A stretch of 64,000 nucleotides of DNA from Propionibacteriaceae bacterium ZF39 (lineage in GTDB: Bacteria > Actinomycetota > Actinomycetes > Propionibacteriales > Propionibacteriaceae). Each line of letters starts with the position of its first letter. Position 1 is the stretch's first letter. This document shows, one piece after another, positions 26,744 through 34,868 of the stretch. The stretch covers positions 2,914,001 to 2,978,000 of the forward strand of contig CP154795.1 in assembly GCA_039565995.1 (NCBI GenBank), written 5' to 3'. Made by a program: the position numbers and the translations under genes. The notes beneath the pieces were generated by a model. That model searched no databases. It was not told where the DNA came from and saw only the letters and a list, made by a program, of their open reading frames with translations.

Positions 26744-26917
26744 GTCACGCCCTTCCTGGGGTTGGTTCTACAGGCTCAACGGGATCGGGGATCCGCAGAG
26801 ACGCGCTCACAGTACCGTAAATGTAACCGCCCTTTCCCCAGAAGAGGAATCCCCCGGGGCCCGGTGTGAAATCGTTGGCCACCCGTGACCGGGTGCCGGG
26901 CAGTCCCGGCATCGTCC

Positions 26918-27619
26918 CTAGTCCTGCCGGAGAAGGATCCAGCGGCCCAGCAATGTCCCGCCAGTCTCGAGCAGCAGCTCCGGGCGCAACCGCAGGTCCC
27001 CCACTGGCTCGGGCAGGAGTCCCCGGCCACCGCCGAGCAGCCGCGGGACGCGGGTCAGGCAGAACTCATCCACACACCCGGCGGCCAGCCAGTCCGCCAG
27101 CAACCGCGGCCCACCCTCATGGAGGATCCGCGTACGCCCCTCGCCCACGAGTCGGTCACGCACCGCCCCGGCGCGCACCTCGTCCTCACCGAAGGTCCAG
27201 ATCCGCTCCGCTCCCATCGGTACGCCGGCCCGCGCTCGGCGCGCGCCGGCTTCCCCCGTCGCGAGGATGACGGACGGATGGCCGGCCAATTGTTCGGGGA
27301 TGCGACCCGAGCGGCTCACGAGAATGAGCAGCGCCCCGGCAGGCGGGGGGCCATAACCCTCGGCGCGGGCGGTCCCGGCTCCGACGACGATGGCATCGCA
27401 GCTGCGGCGCAGGGCGAAGAAGACCGCATGGTCGGCCTCGTTGCCCAGCGATCCGCTGAGCCCATCGGCCCCGACCACCGAACCGTCGAGCGACGCGAGG
27501 AAGTTGACGCGGACAGTCGGGGTCGCGGGCCAGGCGTACGCCCGGGGGAGGTCGGCCTCGGCGAGGGCCTCGGGAAGCGAATCCGGACCGATCAGGCGCC
27601 GGAAGACGAGATCGCTCAT
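26918..27619 (-). CDS. RibD C-terminal-domain (dihydrofolate-reductase-fold) pyrimidine reductase family protein
   Basis: A 233-residue NADPH-dependent reductase-fold protein. It has the RVNFLASLDGSVVG strand-loop, IVVGAGTARAEGYGP and a late HEGGPRLLADW block typical of RibD C-terminal reductases, but lacks the deaminase domain. In M. tuberculosis the comparable Rv2671 can substitute for dihydrofolate reductase when overproduced. Here it is coupled by a 4-base overlap to the LigB-like gene and lies two genes from a FolP-like gene, so a link to folate or flavin metabolism is plausible. The substrate is not determined. Confidence 0.82.
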   Translation of the reverse strand: MSDLVFRRLIGPDSLPEALAEADLPRAYAWPATPTVRVNFLASLDGSVVGADGLSGSLGNEADHAVFFALRRSCDAIVVGAGTARAEGYGPPPAGALLILVSRSGRIPEQLAGHPSVILATGEAGARRARAGVPMGAERIWTFGEDEVRAGAVRDRLVGEGRTRILHEGGPRLLADWLAAGCVDEFCLTRVPRLLGGGRGLLPEPVGDLRLRPELLLETGGTLLGRWILLRQD

Positions 27620-28323
27620 GCCCAGCGCCAGACGGTCACGGGATAGAGGACGCCGAACGGGTCCTCGGCATGGGTGGACACCACCCGGGCGGGGCCGGGA
27701 GCGGCTGCGGCCATGACCTGCCAGGCGGCGCGCCCGGCGACCAGGAGTTCCGCGGCCAACTCGGCGTCGAGATCCTTCAGCGGCCCGGGGTCGCCCGCCG
27801 CGAGCGCCCCGACGACCAGGTCGTCGAACGCGAAAGCCCGCTCGTCGAGGTGCCCCGGGGCCTTCTCGCCACGTCGGGCCGAGCCGTCCCCCATGACCAG
27901 TACGGCCGTGCGGACGTCTCCGGAGAGCGCCACGAGACGGCTCCCTGCGTCAGCGACCTCGGCGCCATCGGCATCGAATGGCACGGGGAGCACGCGAAGG
28001 CCGGGTAATTCCGTCCTCTGAACGGGTTCCGGGTGGGGGGTCGAGGCCGACTGGAGGACGGAATTACCCGGGTTCGGCTGGAACAGATCGACGCCGTCGA
28101 GCAATTCCTCCGCGACGCGCTGGCCCAGAGGGGCGCGCGTGGAGATGCCGGGAGCCGTGCGGTCGACACCCGTCAGCACGACCCACCTGTCGACGCCGAG
28201 CCGCGCCGCCTCGGACAGTGCCCCGCGACACCGCCCGCGGAGGTCGGCGCCGGGGTCGGCCAGGGAGGCGTACTCGCGCAGCAGCAGCGGCGGATGCGGC
28301 AGGAACACCGCGGCAACGATCAT
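27616..28323 (-). CDS. Extradiol-dioxygenase (LigB)-like domain protein
   Basis: A 235-residue protein starting MIVAAVFLPHPPLLLREYAS, similar to the class III extradiol dioxygenase B-like proteins of actinobacteria (compare Rv2728c). HPPLL supplies a possible metal-binding His, and GDGSARRGEKAPGHLDERA is a distinctive later block. Whether the metal site is complete is unclear, so catalytic activity is uncertain. A perfect 18-bp inverted repeat inside the gene (28001-28071) encodes the odd PNPGNSVLQSASTPHPEPV stretch and looks like a small in-frame insertion. The gene overlaps the reductase gene and the FolP2 gene by 4 bases each. Confidence 0.65.
   Translation of the reverse strand: MIVAAVFLPHPPLLLREYASLADPGADLRGRCRGALSEAARLGVDRWVVLTGVDRTAPGISTRAPLGQRVAEELLDGVDLFQPNPGNSVLQSASTPHPEPVQRTELPGLRVLPVPFDADGAEVADAGSRLVALSGDVRTAVLVMGDGSARRGEKAPGHLDERAFAFDDLVVGALAAGDPGPLKDLDAELAAELLVAGRAAWQVMAAAAPGPARVVSTHAEDPFGVLYPVTVWRWA
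28001..28071. repeat. 71-bp palindromic element inside the LigB-like gene
   Basis: The arms CCGGGTAATTCCGTCCTC (28001-28018) and its exact reverse complement (28054-28071) flank a 35-base centre. An 18-bp perfect inverted repeat within coding sequence is unlikely by chance. The matching protein segment is Pro/Ser/Gln-rich and looks inserted between two conserved strands. Confidence 0.8.
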
Positions 28324-29183
28324 GCGAGTCCCCTGACGGCACGGGCCAGCGGGCGGTGACCGGCGATGGTGGACACCATGTCGAGAACCTGCCGGGTCTC
28401 GGCGACCTCGTGCACGCGATAGACATGCGCTCCCTGCCAGGCCGAGACAGCGGTCGTGGCCAGCGTCCCGATCACCCGTTCCCGCACCGGCAGGTCGAGG
28501 GCCTCACCGACGAAATCCTTGTTGGACAGGGACACGAGCACCGGCCAGCCCGTGGCGACCATCTCGTCGAGCCGTCGGGTGAGCTCGACGGAATGGAAAG
28601 AGTTCTTCCCGAAGTCGTGGGCGGGGTCGATGAGCACGCGGTCGCGCTCCATCCCGAGCGCGACCGCTCGTTCGGCCTGGGCGACTGTCGAACGGATGGC
28701 CTCGGCGACCACATCGTCGTATTCGATCCGGTGCGGCCGGGTGCGGGGCGTGACGGAGTTGGTGTGGGTGCAGACCATGGCCACCCCGAATTCGGCAGCC
28801 ACCTCGGCCAGTCCCGGGTCGGCGCCGCCCCAGGCGTCGTTCAGCACATCGGCACCCTCAGAGCACACGGCTCGCCCCACCTCGGCACGCCAGGTGTCGA
28901 CGGAGATGATGAGATCGGGGTACGCCCCCCGGACGCGGGCGACGAAGTCAACGACCCTGCGGGCCTCCTCCTCGATGCCGATCTCCGCACCGGGCGCTGC
29001 CTTGATCCCGCCGATGTCGATGAGGTCGGCACCTTGGTCGACGACCTCGGCGACCCGGTCGAACGCCGCGTCCGCGGCCCAGGTCAGCCCCTTGTCATAG
29101 AAGGAATCCGGCGTGCGGTTGATGATCGCCATGACCAGGCGGGCGTGCTCGTCGAACTCCCGCTCCCCCAGCCTGAACCGCAT
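28320..29183 (-). CDS. folP2: Dihydropteroate synthase homologue, FolP2 type
   Basis: A 287-residue TIM-barrel protein. It matches the FolP2 subgroup: IINRTPDSFYDKG, then DIGGIKAAPG where true DHPS has a GGESTRPG-like loop, plus ISVDTWRAEV, LIDPAHDFGKN and a C-terminal VRGLA. The mycobacterial FolP2 protein was reported to lack dihydropteroate synthase activity, and the changed pterin/pABA loop here is of the same kind. The function is therefore unresolved. It heads an operon with the LigB-like and RibD-like genes on the minus strand. Confidence 0.85.
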   Translation of the reverse strand: MRFRLGEREFDEHARLVMAIINRTPDSFYDKGLTWAADAAFDRVAEVVDQGADLIDIGGIKAAPGAEIGIEEEARRVVDFVARVRGAYPDLIISVDTWRAEVGRAVCSEGADVLNDAWGGADPGLAEVAAEFGVAMVCTHTNSVTPRTRPHRIEYDDVVAEAIRSTVAQAERAVALGMERDRVLIDPAHDFGKNSFHSVELTRRLDEMVATGWPVLVSLSNKDFVGEALDLPVRERVIGTLATTAVSAWQGAHVYRVHEVAETRQVLDMVSTIAGHRPLARAVRGLA

Positions 29184-29270
29184 TGCACTCCTCTTCGCCG
29201 CCGGGCGACGGTGCCCGCGCGAGTCACTCTAACCTCAGCGCAGAGGCCGAGGTCGGCGCCGAGGAGTCGG

Positions 29271-29480
29271 TCAGGGCTTCGGGCCCGCGCCCAGGCTCCG
29301 GATCCAGGGGATCAGGATGAAGAGGACGAACAACACCCCCACGATGGCCGCGCCGGCGGACAACCACAGGGTCGCCACGGTCGGCCCCCACAGTCCGCCG
29401 CCGAATGCGACACCGAAGCCATAGATCACGGCGAGGAGGCCGGTGATAGCGGCACCGGTCCCGAGCACGCGGCCCTTCAC
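29271..29480 (-). CDS. Small membrane protein (second of a coupled pair)
   Basis: A 69-residue protein from a GTG that overlaps the stop of the upstream small gene (GTGA). It has two hydrophobic helices (about 8-28 and 36-60) and ends WIRSLGAGPKP. It has no recognised family, but the tight overlap indicates that it works with its partner. Confidence 0.6.
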   Translation of the reverse strand: MKGRVLGTGAAITGLLAVIYGFGVAFGGGLWGPTVATLWLSAGAAIVGVLFVLFILIPWIRSLGAGPKP

Positions 29481-29668
29481 CGCCCCCACCCCATGACCAG
29501 GGGGAGAAGGAACAGGCCGAGGAACGCGGCCAGCAGGACGAATGCGCCGATCGTGCTGAAGCGGCGGGCAAAGGTGGGCCTGGCGGACCGGAGCTTCTCG
29601 TTGCCGGCGATCAGGCCGAAGACCAGCCCGAGCGCACCGACGATCATGCCTCCGATATAGGGACTCAT
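29477..29668 (-). CDS. Small membrane protein (first of a coupled pair)
   Basis: A 63-residue protein starting MSPYIGGMIVGALGLVFGLI after an AGGAG site. Two hydrophobic helices flank a basic loop (NEKLRSARPTFARRF), suggesting a hairpin with a cytosolic loop. It is translationally coupled to the next small membrane gene. Function unknown. Confidence 0.65.
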   Translation of the reverse strand: MSPYIGGMIVGALGLVFGLIAGNEKLRSARPTFARRFSTIGAFVLLAAFLGLFLLPLVMGWGR

Positions 29669-29742
29669 GGTGACTCCTCGGTGGGGATGCGAGAAGTCTA
29701 TGTTTCTTTCGGCTCATCGATTCGGGAATCGATATGAATCAT

Positions 29743-30591
29743 TCAGGACGGGAGCGGAACCACCAGCGACCGGTGCGGTGACCGGGAGATGACATCCGCC
29801 ACAAAGGCATCGATCGGGACCGACAGGCGAGCGCCCACCGCGCCGAGTGCGGCGTACAACTCCCCCGCGGGCCAGTCCGCGGGCAGCAACTCGGCGGGCA
29901 GGTCACCATCGGTGAAGCGCACGTCGACGACGGGTTGGAGCACCTCGTGCCACAGCCGGAGCGCCGCGGGACCCTCCGGGAGGGTTGCCCGGGTCAGCAC
30001 CTCTCGCAGTCGGGAGAGGGCGGCTCGGCGTTCCTCACCGAATCGGTCGAGTTCCCAGGCGATCCGGGCGATTTCGCGCGCGGTGTCGAGGTCGACCTCG
30101 AATCGGCCCGCAAGAAACGTGGTGTCCGGTCCGCCGACCGGGTCGAGTTGGGCGGATTCGTCGGTGGGCGAGATGAGTACGCCCGGCCGGAGCTGCCGAT
30201 AGCCCGCCTTGAAGGCCTGGCCCCGGAGTCGATCCCGGAGCGGGCGCCTGGTTTCGGGGATGTCATAGATAACGGTGTGGAAATACCCGGACCAGGGCTC
30301 GGGCGCCCGCATCCGCGAGTCGTTCCGGATGGCTTCGAAGCCTGCGAGCATCCCGCCGATCATGCGATAGACCCCGACGCGGCCGATCCGTTCGACTGCG
30401 AGCATGCCGTGGCTCACCATCCGGTGCAGGAGCGATTTGGTGGCGGGTTCGGTCGCGTCGTCCATCGCGCGGACCAGTTCGATGAGGATCGGCCCGGGCA
30501 ATGCCGATGATTCGGCCGCCCCGAACGCGAGCGGCACCTTTCCGAAGCCGGGGTTGTAACGGAGTGGTTGGTCCGACTCGGCCACGGTCAC
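29743..30591 (-). CDS. PaaX-family transcriptional regulator
   Basis: A 282-residue protein with an N-terminal winged-helix part and the PaaX-like central block (WSGYFHTVIYDIPETRRPLRD), then a C-terminal helical domain (LWHEVLQPVVDVRFTDGDLP). PaaX proteins repress phenylacetate or related aromatic catabolic genes and are released by CoA thioesters. The GTG start overlaps the nitroreductase stop, placing it at the end of an operon with nitroreductase, enoyl-CoA hydratase and, further up, an SDR. It probably controls acyl-CoA metabolism, but the ligand is unknown. Confidence 0.78.
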   Translation of the reverse strand: MTVAESDQPLRYNPGFGKVPLAFGAAESSALPGPILIELVRAMDDATEPATKSLLHRMVSHGMLAVERIGRVGVYRMIGGMLAGFEAIRNDSRMRAPEPWSGYFHTVIYDIPETRRPLRDRLRGQAFKAGYRQLRPGVLISPTDESAQLDPVGGPDTTFLAGRFEVDLDTAREIARIAWELDRFGEERRAALSRLREVLTRATLPEGPAALRLWHEVLQPVVDVRFTDGDLPAELLPADWPAGELYAALGAVGARLSVPIDAFVADVISRSPHRSLVVPLPS

Positions 30592-31259
30592 TCCAGCACC
30601 GTGCACCACTCGTCGAGCGGTGCGCGCTCGGTGCGGAGGTTGTTCTCGGGGGCCGACGGGTCGGCGTACCCGATCGCCAGGCCACTGAACAGCACCAACT
30701 CCTCGGACGGGCGCGTCACCTCGGCGACGGTGTCGTGATAGGTCGACCACGCGAGCTGCGGGCAGCTGTCGACGCCGGCCTCGGTGAGCAGGAGCATCAG
30801 CGTCTGGAGAAACATGCCGAGATCAGCCCACTGGGGCGCGTTCATCTGACGGTCGACATAGACGAACAGCCCGACGGGCGCATCGAAGAACAGGTAGTTG
30901 CGGGCGAATTGGCGCAGACGGGCGGGCTTGTCGGTGCGCGGGATGCCGAGGAGCTCATAGAGCATCTCCCCGTTGCGGAACCGCCGCTCGCGATAGGGCG
31001 ATTTGAGCGGTGACGGATAGAGCGGGAACTCCGGGGTCGGCTCCGGCGCCGTCGGGTCGGTGAGCCGCGCCATCATGCGGGCCTTGAGGTCGGCCATCGC
31101 GGCGCCGCGGACGACGGTCACGTGCCAGGGCTGGAGGTTGCCGCCGGAGGGGGCGTACGCCGCGTCGGTCAGCAGCCGGGTGAGCAATTCGGGCTCGATC
31201 TCCCGGTCGGTGAAGGCCCGGATCGAGCGGCGGGCGTGGACGGCGTCGCGGACCTCCAT
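30588..31259 (-). CDS. Nitroreductase family protein
   Basis: A 223-residue FMN-binding nitroreductase-fold protein. The N-terminal VHARRSIRAFTDREIE and APSGGNLQPWHVTVV segments bind FMN, and LAIGYADPSAPENNLRTER is the usual C-terminal block. It would use NAD(P)H to reduce nitro or enone-type substrates. Its ATG shares a base with the TGA of the enoyl-CoA hydratase gene and its stop overlaps the PaaX-like start. The substrate is not predictable. Confidence 0.88.
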   Translation of the reverse strand: MEVRDAVHARRSIRAFTDREIEPELLTRLLTDAAYAPSGGNLQPWHVTVVRGAAMADLKARMMARLTDPTAPEPTPEFPLYPSPLKSPYRERRFRNGEMLYELLGIPRTDKPARLRQFARNYLFFDAPVGLFVYVDRQMNAPQWADLGMFLQTLMLLLTEAGVDSCPQLAWSTYHDTVAEVTRPSEELVLFSGLAIGYADPSAPENNLRTERAPLDEWCTVLE

Positions 31260-32041
31260 CAGGACTCCCCGTGTTGCCCGAACGCGGGCGGCCGCTTGGC
31301 CAGGAAGGCGTGTACGCCTTCGAGCGCATCCGGATCGCGCGTGGCCTCGGTCATCGTGCGCGCCTCGAGCGCCAGCTGGGTCTCGATATCGGCGGTGGCC
31401 GCCGCCCGGACGATGCGCTTGATGCCTGCCTGGGCACCGCGGGACCCGGTGGCCAGGCGGGCGACGATCTTCTCGGCCTCTGTTTCGAGCTCGGCCTCGG
31501 GGACGACCCGGGCGACCAGACCGGCGGCGCACGCCTCGTCCGCGGTCAGCACGTCGTTGAGGAGGGCCAGCCGCAGGGTGTGATGGAGGCCGATGCTGCG
31601 CGCGAGGAGGCCGGTGCCGCCGTCACCGGTGAGGCCCACGCGCGTATACCCGAGCGTGAAGGCCGCGGTGTCGGCCGCGATCACGAGGTCGGCGGCCATG
31701 GCGAGGGGGAAGCCGATGCCGGCCGCCGTGCCCTGGACGACGCTGACGACGATCAGGTCGGAGCGGGTCAGCTCGGCGATGATGCGGTGGCCGTGGGTGG
31801 CGAGGTCATTCATGTAGTCCGGCAGATTGTCCGCGTCAGCGAACCCGGCGAGGTCGCCACCGACGGAGAAGAAGCGACCCTCGGCCCGGAGCACGAGCAC
31901 AGCCGCACGATCGTGCTCAGCCCGGCTTACCGCTGCGGAGAGCGCGTCCGCCATCGCGGGCGTGAAGGAATTGCCGGCGTCGGGGTTGGCCAGGGTGATC
32001 CACGCGGCGCGATCGCAAAGCTCGTAGTGCACCAATGCCAT
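31259..32041 (-). CDS. Enoyl-CoA hydratase/isomerase family protein
   Basis: A 260-residue crotonase-fold protein. The oxyanion-hole segments FSVGGDL and GTAAGIGFPLAMAADL are visible. The catalytic Glu pair of classical hydratases is not both obvious (VGLTGDGGTGLLARSIG where a Glu is often found), so it may be an isomerase or hydrolase variant. It lies in a minus-strand cluster with a short-chain dehydrogenase and nitroreductase, suggesting degradation of an acyl-CoA. Confidence 0.85.
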   Translation of the reverse strand: MALVHYELCDRAAWITLANPDAGNSFTPAMADALSAAVSRAEHDRAAVLVLRAEGRFFSVGGDLAGFADADNLPDYMNDLATHGHRIIAELTRSDLIVVSVVQGTAAGIGFPLAMAADLVIAADTAAFTLGYTRVGLTGDGGTGLLARSIGLHHTLRLALLNDVLTADEACAAGLVARVVPEAELETEAEKIVARLATGSRGAQAGIKRIVRAAATADIETQLALEARTMTEATRDPDALEGVHAFLAKRPPAFGQHGES

Positions 32042-32074
32042 CGCTGCTCCTTCGCCGGGCGTACGCCAGCAAGA

Positions 32075-32842
32075 CTAGCGAGGCCCCATCCGGATCGCTC
32101 CGTCCAGACGAATGACCTCACCGTTGAGCATGGGATTGGCCGCGATCTGAGTGACGAGCAGGCCGAATTCGGCCGGATCGCCGAGCCGCTGCGGGTGCGG
32201 CACCTGGGCGCCGAGCGCGGCCATGGCTTCCTCGGGCAGTCCGGCCAGCAAGGGGGTCTTGAACAGTCCCGGTGCGATCGTCACCACGCGGATGCGATGG
32301 CGGGCGAGTTCCCGCGCGAGCGGCAGGGTGAGGGCGGCGACGCCACCTTTCGACGCCGCGTACGCCGCCTGGCCGATTTGCCCCTCGAACGCGGCGATGG
32401 AGGCGGTGTTGACGATCACTGCGCGGTCCTCGGCGTCGGTCGTGGTTTGTTCGGCGATTGCTCTGGCGGCGAGCCGGGCGACGTTGAAGGTGCCGATCAG
32501 GTTGATCCGGATGACGCGTTCGAAGATATCGAGCGGGAAGGGTGTGCCGTCGCGATCGAGCAGCCGGGCAGGGGTGGCGATGCCGGCGCAGTTGACGACG
32601 ATGGCCAGGTCGCCGATCCCGGTGGCCCGGTCGAGCGCCCGCTGCACGTCCTCGGGCTGGGTGACGTCGCCGGCTTCGAGAGTGACGTTGTCGCCGAATG
32701 AGGCGACGGTCTCCTCGGCAGCCGGTGAGGGGAGATCAAGCACGACGACGCGCGCCCCGTGATCAACGAGGGCGCGCGTCGTGGCAAGGCCGAGACCGGA
32801 GGCGCCTCCGGTCACCAGCGCCGTGCGACCGTGGATGTCCAT
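32075..32842 (-). CDS. Short-chain dehydrogenase, 3-hydroxyacyl-CoA dehydrogenase type 2-like
   Basis: A 255-residue SDR with the cofactor motif TGGASGLG, NCAGIA, catalytic Ser in NTASIAAFEGQ and YAASKGG (Tyr, Lys). The DLPSPAAEE segment after beta-2 has Asp, favouring NAD+. Overall it resembles HSD10-type 3-hydroxyacyl-CoA dehydrogenases. Paired with the enoyl-CoA hydratase it could perform two steps of beta-oxidation. It is separated from the hydratase gene by 33 bases. Confidence 0.86.
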   Translation of the reverse strand: MDIHGRTALVTGGASGLGLATTRALVDHGARVVVLDLPSPAAEETVASFGDNVTLEAGDVTQPEDVQRALDRATGIGDLAIVVNCAGIATPARLLDRDGTPFPLDIFERVIRINLIGTFNVARLAARAIAEQTTTDAEDRAVIVNTASIAAFEGQIGQAAYAASKGGVAALTLPLARELARHRIRVVTIAPGLFKTPLLAGLPEEAMAALGAQVPHPQRLGDPAEFGLLVTQIAANPMLNGEVIRLDGAIRMGPR

Positions 32843-32861
32843 TGGGTCGCCGGTCAGTGAC

Positions 32862-33206
32862 TCAGTGGAACGAGTCGCCGCAGGCGCAGGAGCCGCCCGC
32901 GTTGGGGTTGTCGATCGTGAAGCCCTGCTTCTCGATGGTGTCGACGAAGTCGATGGTCGCGCCGCCGAGATAGGGCGCGCTCATGCGGTCGGTGACAACG
33001 TTGACGCCGCTGAACTCGTTGACGACGTCGCCGTCGAGCTGGCGATCGTCGAAATAGAGCTCGTAGCGCAGGCCCGAGCAACCGCCCGGCTGCACCGCGA
33101 TGCGAAGCGTCAGGTCGTCACGGCCCTCGCGCTCAAGGAGGTCGCGCACCTTGCCTGCGGCCTCATCGGTCAGGATCACGCCGGACGTCGTGGTCGCCTC
33201 GGTCAT
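32862..33206 (-). CDS. erpA: Iron-sulfur cluster insertion protein, ErpA/HesB type
   Basis: A 114-residue A-type carrier that delivers Fe-S clusters to apo-proteins. The three conserved Cys are present in PGGCSGLRY and GSCACGDSF. The ATG at 33206 was chosen because GGAGG lies 7 bases upstream; an ATG inside that site (33218) is less likely. It matches Rv2204c in the same position as in M. tuberculosis, close to respiratory and lipoyl-synthase genes that need clusters. Confidence 0.93.
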   Translation of the reverse strand: MTEATTTSGVILTDEAAGKVRDLLEREGRDDLTLRIAVQPGGCSGLRYELYFDDRQLDGDVVNEFSGVNVVTDRMSAPYLGGATIDFVDTIEKQGFTIDNPNAGGSCACGDSFH

Positions 33207-33305
33207 ATCTGCCTCCATGTGGATGTCTCTTGGGTCAGGCAATCCTAACCCGCTGGTGTGACAACACCAGTTTTGCGGCCATTGTTCCCGTTGGCCCGAA
33301 AGAAA

Positions 33306-34400
33306 TCACCAGGACCAGGTCCGCGCGATCCGCGCGGCGACCTCGGTGAGCTGTTCGGCGGTGACGTCCCGCCCGGTCGGTTGGTCGCCCATGGTGCCGG
33401 GTGATCCGGGGGCCTGGACCGCGTACGCCGACTCCACTCCCATCGTCCGCATCTCCCGGGAGCCGATGACGACGGTGCCGGCAAGCGCGATGCAGGGACG
33501 CATGGCTGTCTGGGCCATCTCGGCGACGAACTGCATGACCCCTCCCCCACGCGAGCCGAAGTCGAACGCCGACGATCCGGTGACCACCAGCTCGGCCACG
33601 TTCATCGTGTCCTCGAGGCCGACGAGCTCCGCGCAGGCCTCCGGCCCGGTCAGGATCGTGCCGCCGAGGGCTGCGATGGCGTACGCCGCCCCTCCCGCTG
33701 CGCCGGCGCCCGGGAGTCCGGACGCGTCCGGATTGACCAGCGCCGCCAACCGTTCGAGAGCTGAGTCGGCCGCAAGCATTTCGGCGGGGTCGGTGTTGAC
33801 GTCACGACCGCGCAGCGACGTCACACCGCGGAGACCGAGGAGGTGTTGCTCGGCCTCGGCCGAGGGCACGATCGCGACCAATTCGGTCTCGCCGATCAGT
33901 TCGCGAACGCTGGACAGGTCGAGCTGCGTGATGCCGGCCAGACCGGCGTACCCCTCGTCGAGCGGAGCATCCGCCACCGCACCCAGACCGCTGAGGATGC
34001 CCGCACCGGCGTCATGGCAATAGAGACCCCCGAGGTCGAGGTAGAGCCGCTCGGTGCGGTGATTGGTGAGGAGATCAGCGATGGCGCGGCCGACGCCGAC
34101 CGAGGAGGCTGCCGGGTCCAGCCCGCGCGGCGGCTCGGTTTCGAGCGGCTCGGCTGCGATCAGCGAGATCTCCGGCGTCATGAAACGGGAGACCATCTGC
34201 GCGTCCGGTTCGCTCACCAGCTCCAACTCGGCGTCGGCATGATCGGCCAGTGCCTCGGCAAACCCCTCACCCGCTTCGCCGAGGGCCACCACCGCCAGCT
34301 GCGCATCGGCATCGGCCTGCACCCATCCGGCGGCAATCGCTCGACCGGCAGCGGCAGATGACAGAGCGCCGATGCGATCGGTGGCAACGAGTATGCGCAT
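33306..34400 (-). CDS. Glycerate kinase-family protein with degenerate signature
   Basis: A 364-residue protein that aligns with glycerate kinase type 1 in its C-terminal half: GLPGAGAAGGAAYAIAALGG, then TGPEACAELVGLEDTM. The normal TGEGR-D-QT-GK signature reads VTGSSAFDFGSRGGGV, losing the Glu and the Lys. The N-terminal half is poorly conserved. It occupies the position of Rv2205c. Kinase activity is doubtful, so it may bind a related ligand or have another role. It is the last conserved gene before the accessory segment on its right. Confidence 0.7.
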   Translation of the reverse strand: MRILVATDRIGALSSAAAGRAIAAGWVQADADAQLAVVALGEAGEGFAEALADHADAELELVSEPDAQMVSRFMTPEISLIAAEPLETEPPRGLDPAASSVGVGRAIADLLTNHRTERLYLDLGGLYCHDAGAGILSGLGAVADAPLDEGYAGLAGITQLDLSSVRELIGETELVAIVPSAEAEQHLLGLRGVTSLRGRDVNTDPAEMLAADSALERLAALVNPDASGLPGAGAAGGAAYAIAALGGTILTGPEACAELVGLEDTMNVAELVVTGSSAFDFGSRGGGVMQFVAEMAQTAMRPCIALAGTVVIGSREMRTMGVESAYAVQAPGSPGTMGDQPTGRDVTAEQLTEVAARIARTWSW

Positions 34401-34489
34401 TGGGAGCCTCCGTGTGTGGCCTGAAAGGGCTTGAACCCAAAACTCTACGCCGGACGTCGCTGGTGTGATCGGGAGCGCGGTCTTCAGTC

Positions 34490-34771
34490 CGCTTCAGCTT
34501 CCGTTTCGCTCTTCAGCTCCCGTTGGCGTCTTGAGCTTGCGCCCCATCTCAATCAGCTTGCCCTCGCGTCTAAGGCTCGCCGTGCACCGGGGGCGGAGTC
34601 GGCGAGGACAAGCTAGGTGAAATTCGGGCCCGAGGAAGCGGAAGCTCAAGCGGCAAACGGACGCTGACTGCCGTCAACGCAAGCTGAACGATGGCTTTTC
34701 ACCCGCGATTGCACGTTCTCGGCCGGTTTGGCAGCGCTGGTACGCCCGCGCCGCGGCAAGGCAAGCTGAAC
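34490..34771 (+). repeat. Dispersed non-coding repeat, copy B
   Basis: This is the partner of the repeat at 3576-3875, in the opposite orientation. It fills most of the 468-base gap 34401-34868. The core around 34509-34620 is nearly collinear with copy A and keeps the hairpin-forming CAGCTTGCC ... ACAAGCT arrangement. The frame that is open in copy A is closed here by TGA soon after the shared GTGCACCGGGGGCGG. The first 90 bases of the gap hold the upstream region of the glycerate-kinase-like gene. The last 95 precede the membrane protein. Confidence 0.8.
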
Positions 34772-34868
34772 ACGCACTCTCCTGCCCTAAGCCATGCAGG
34801 GCTGGACGACGGTGCCGGACACGCGCACGAACAATGCCTATTTCGCAACAGGCCCTAGGTTTGGATCC

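Noticed and set aside
26744-26917. A defined promoter for ctaC
   Set aside because: The gap must hold the promoter, but no -35/-10 pair stood out clearly enough to place it.
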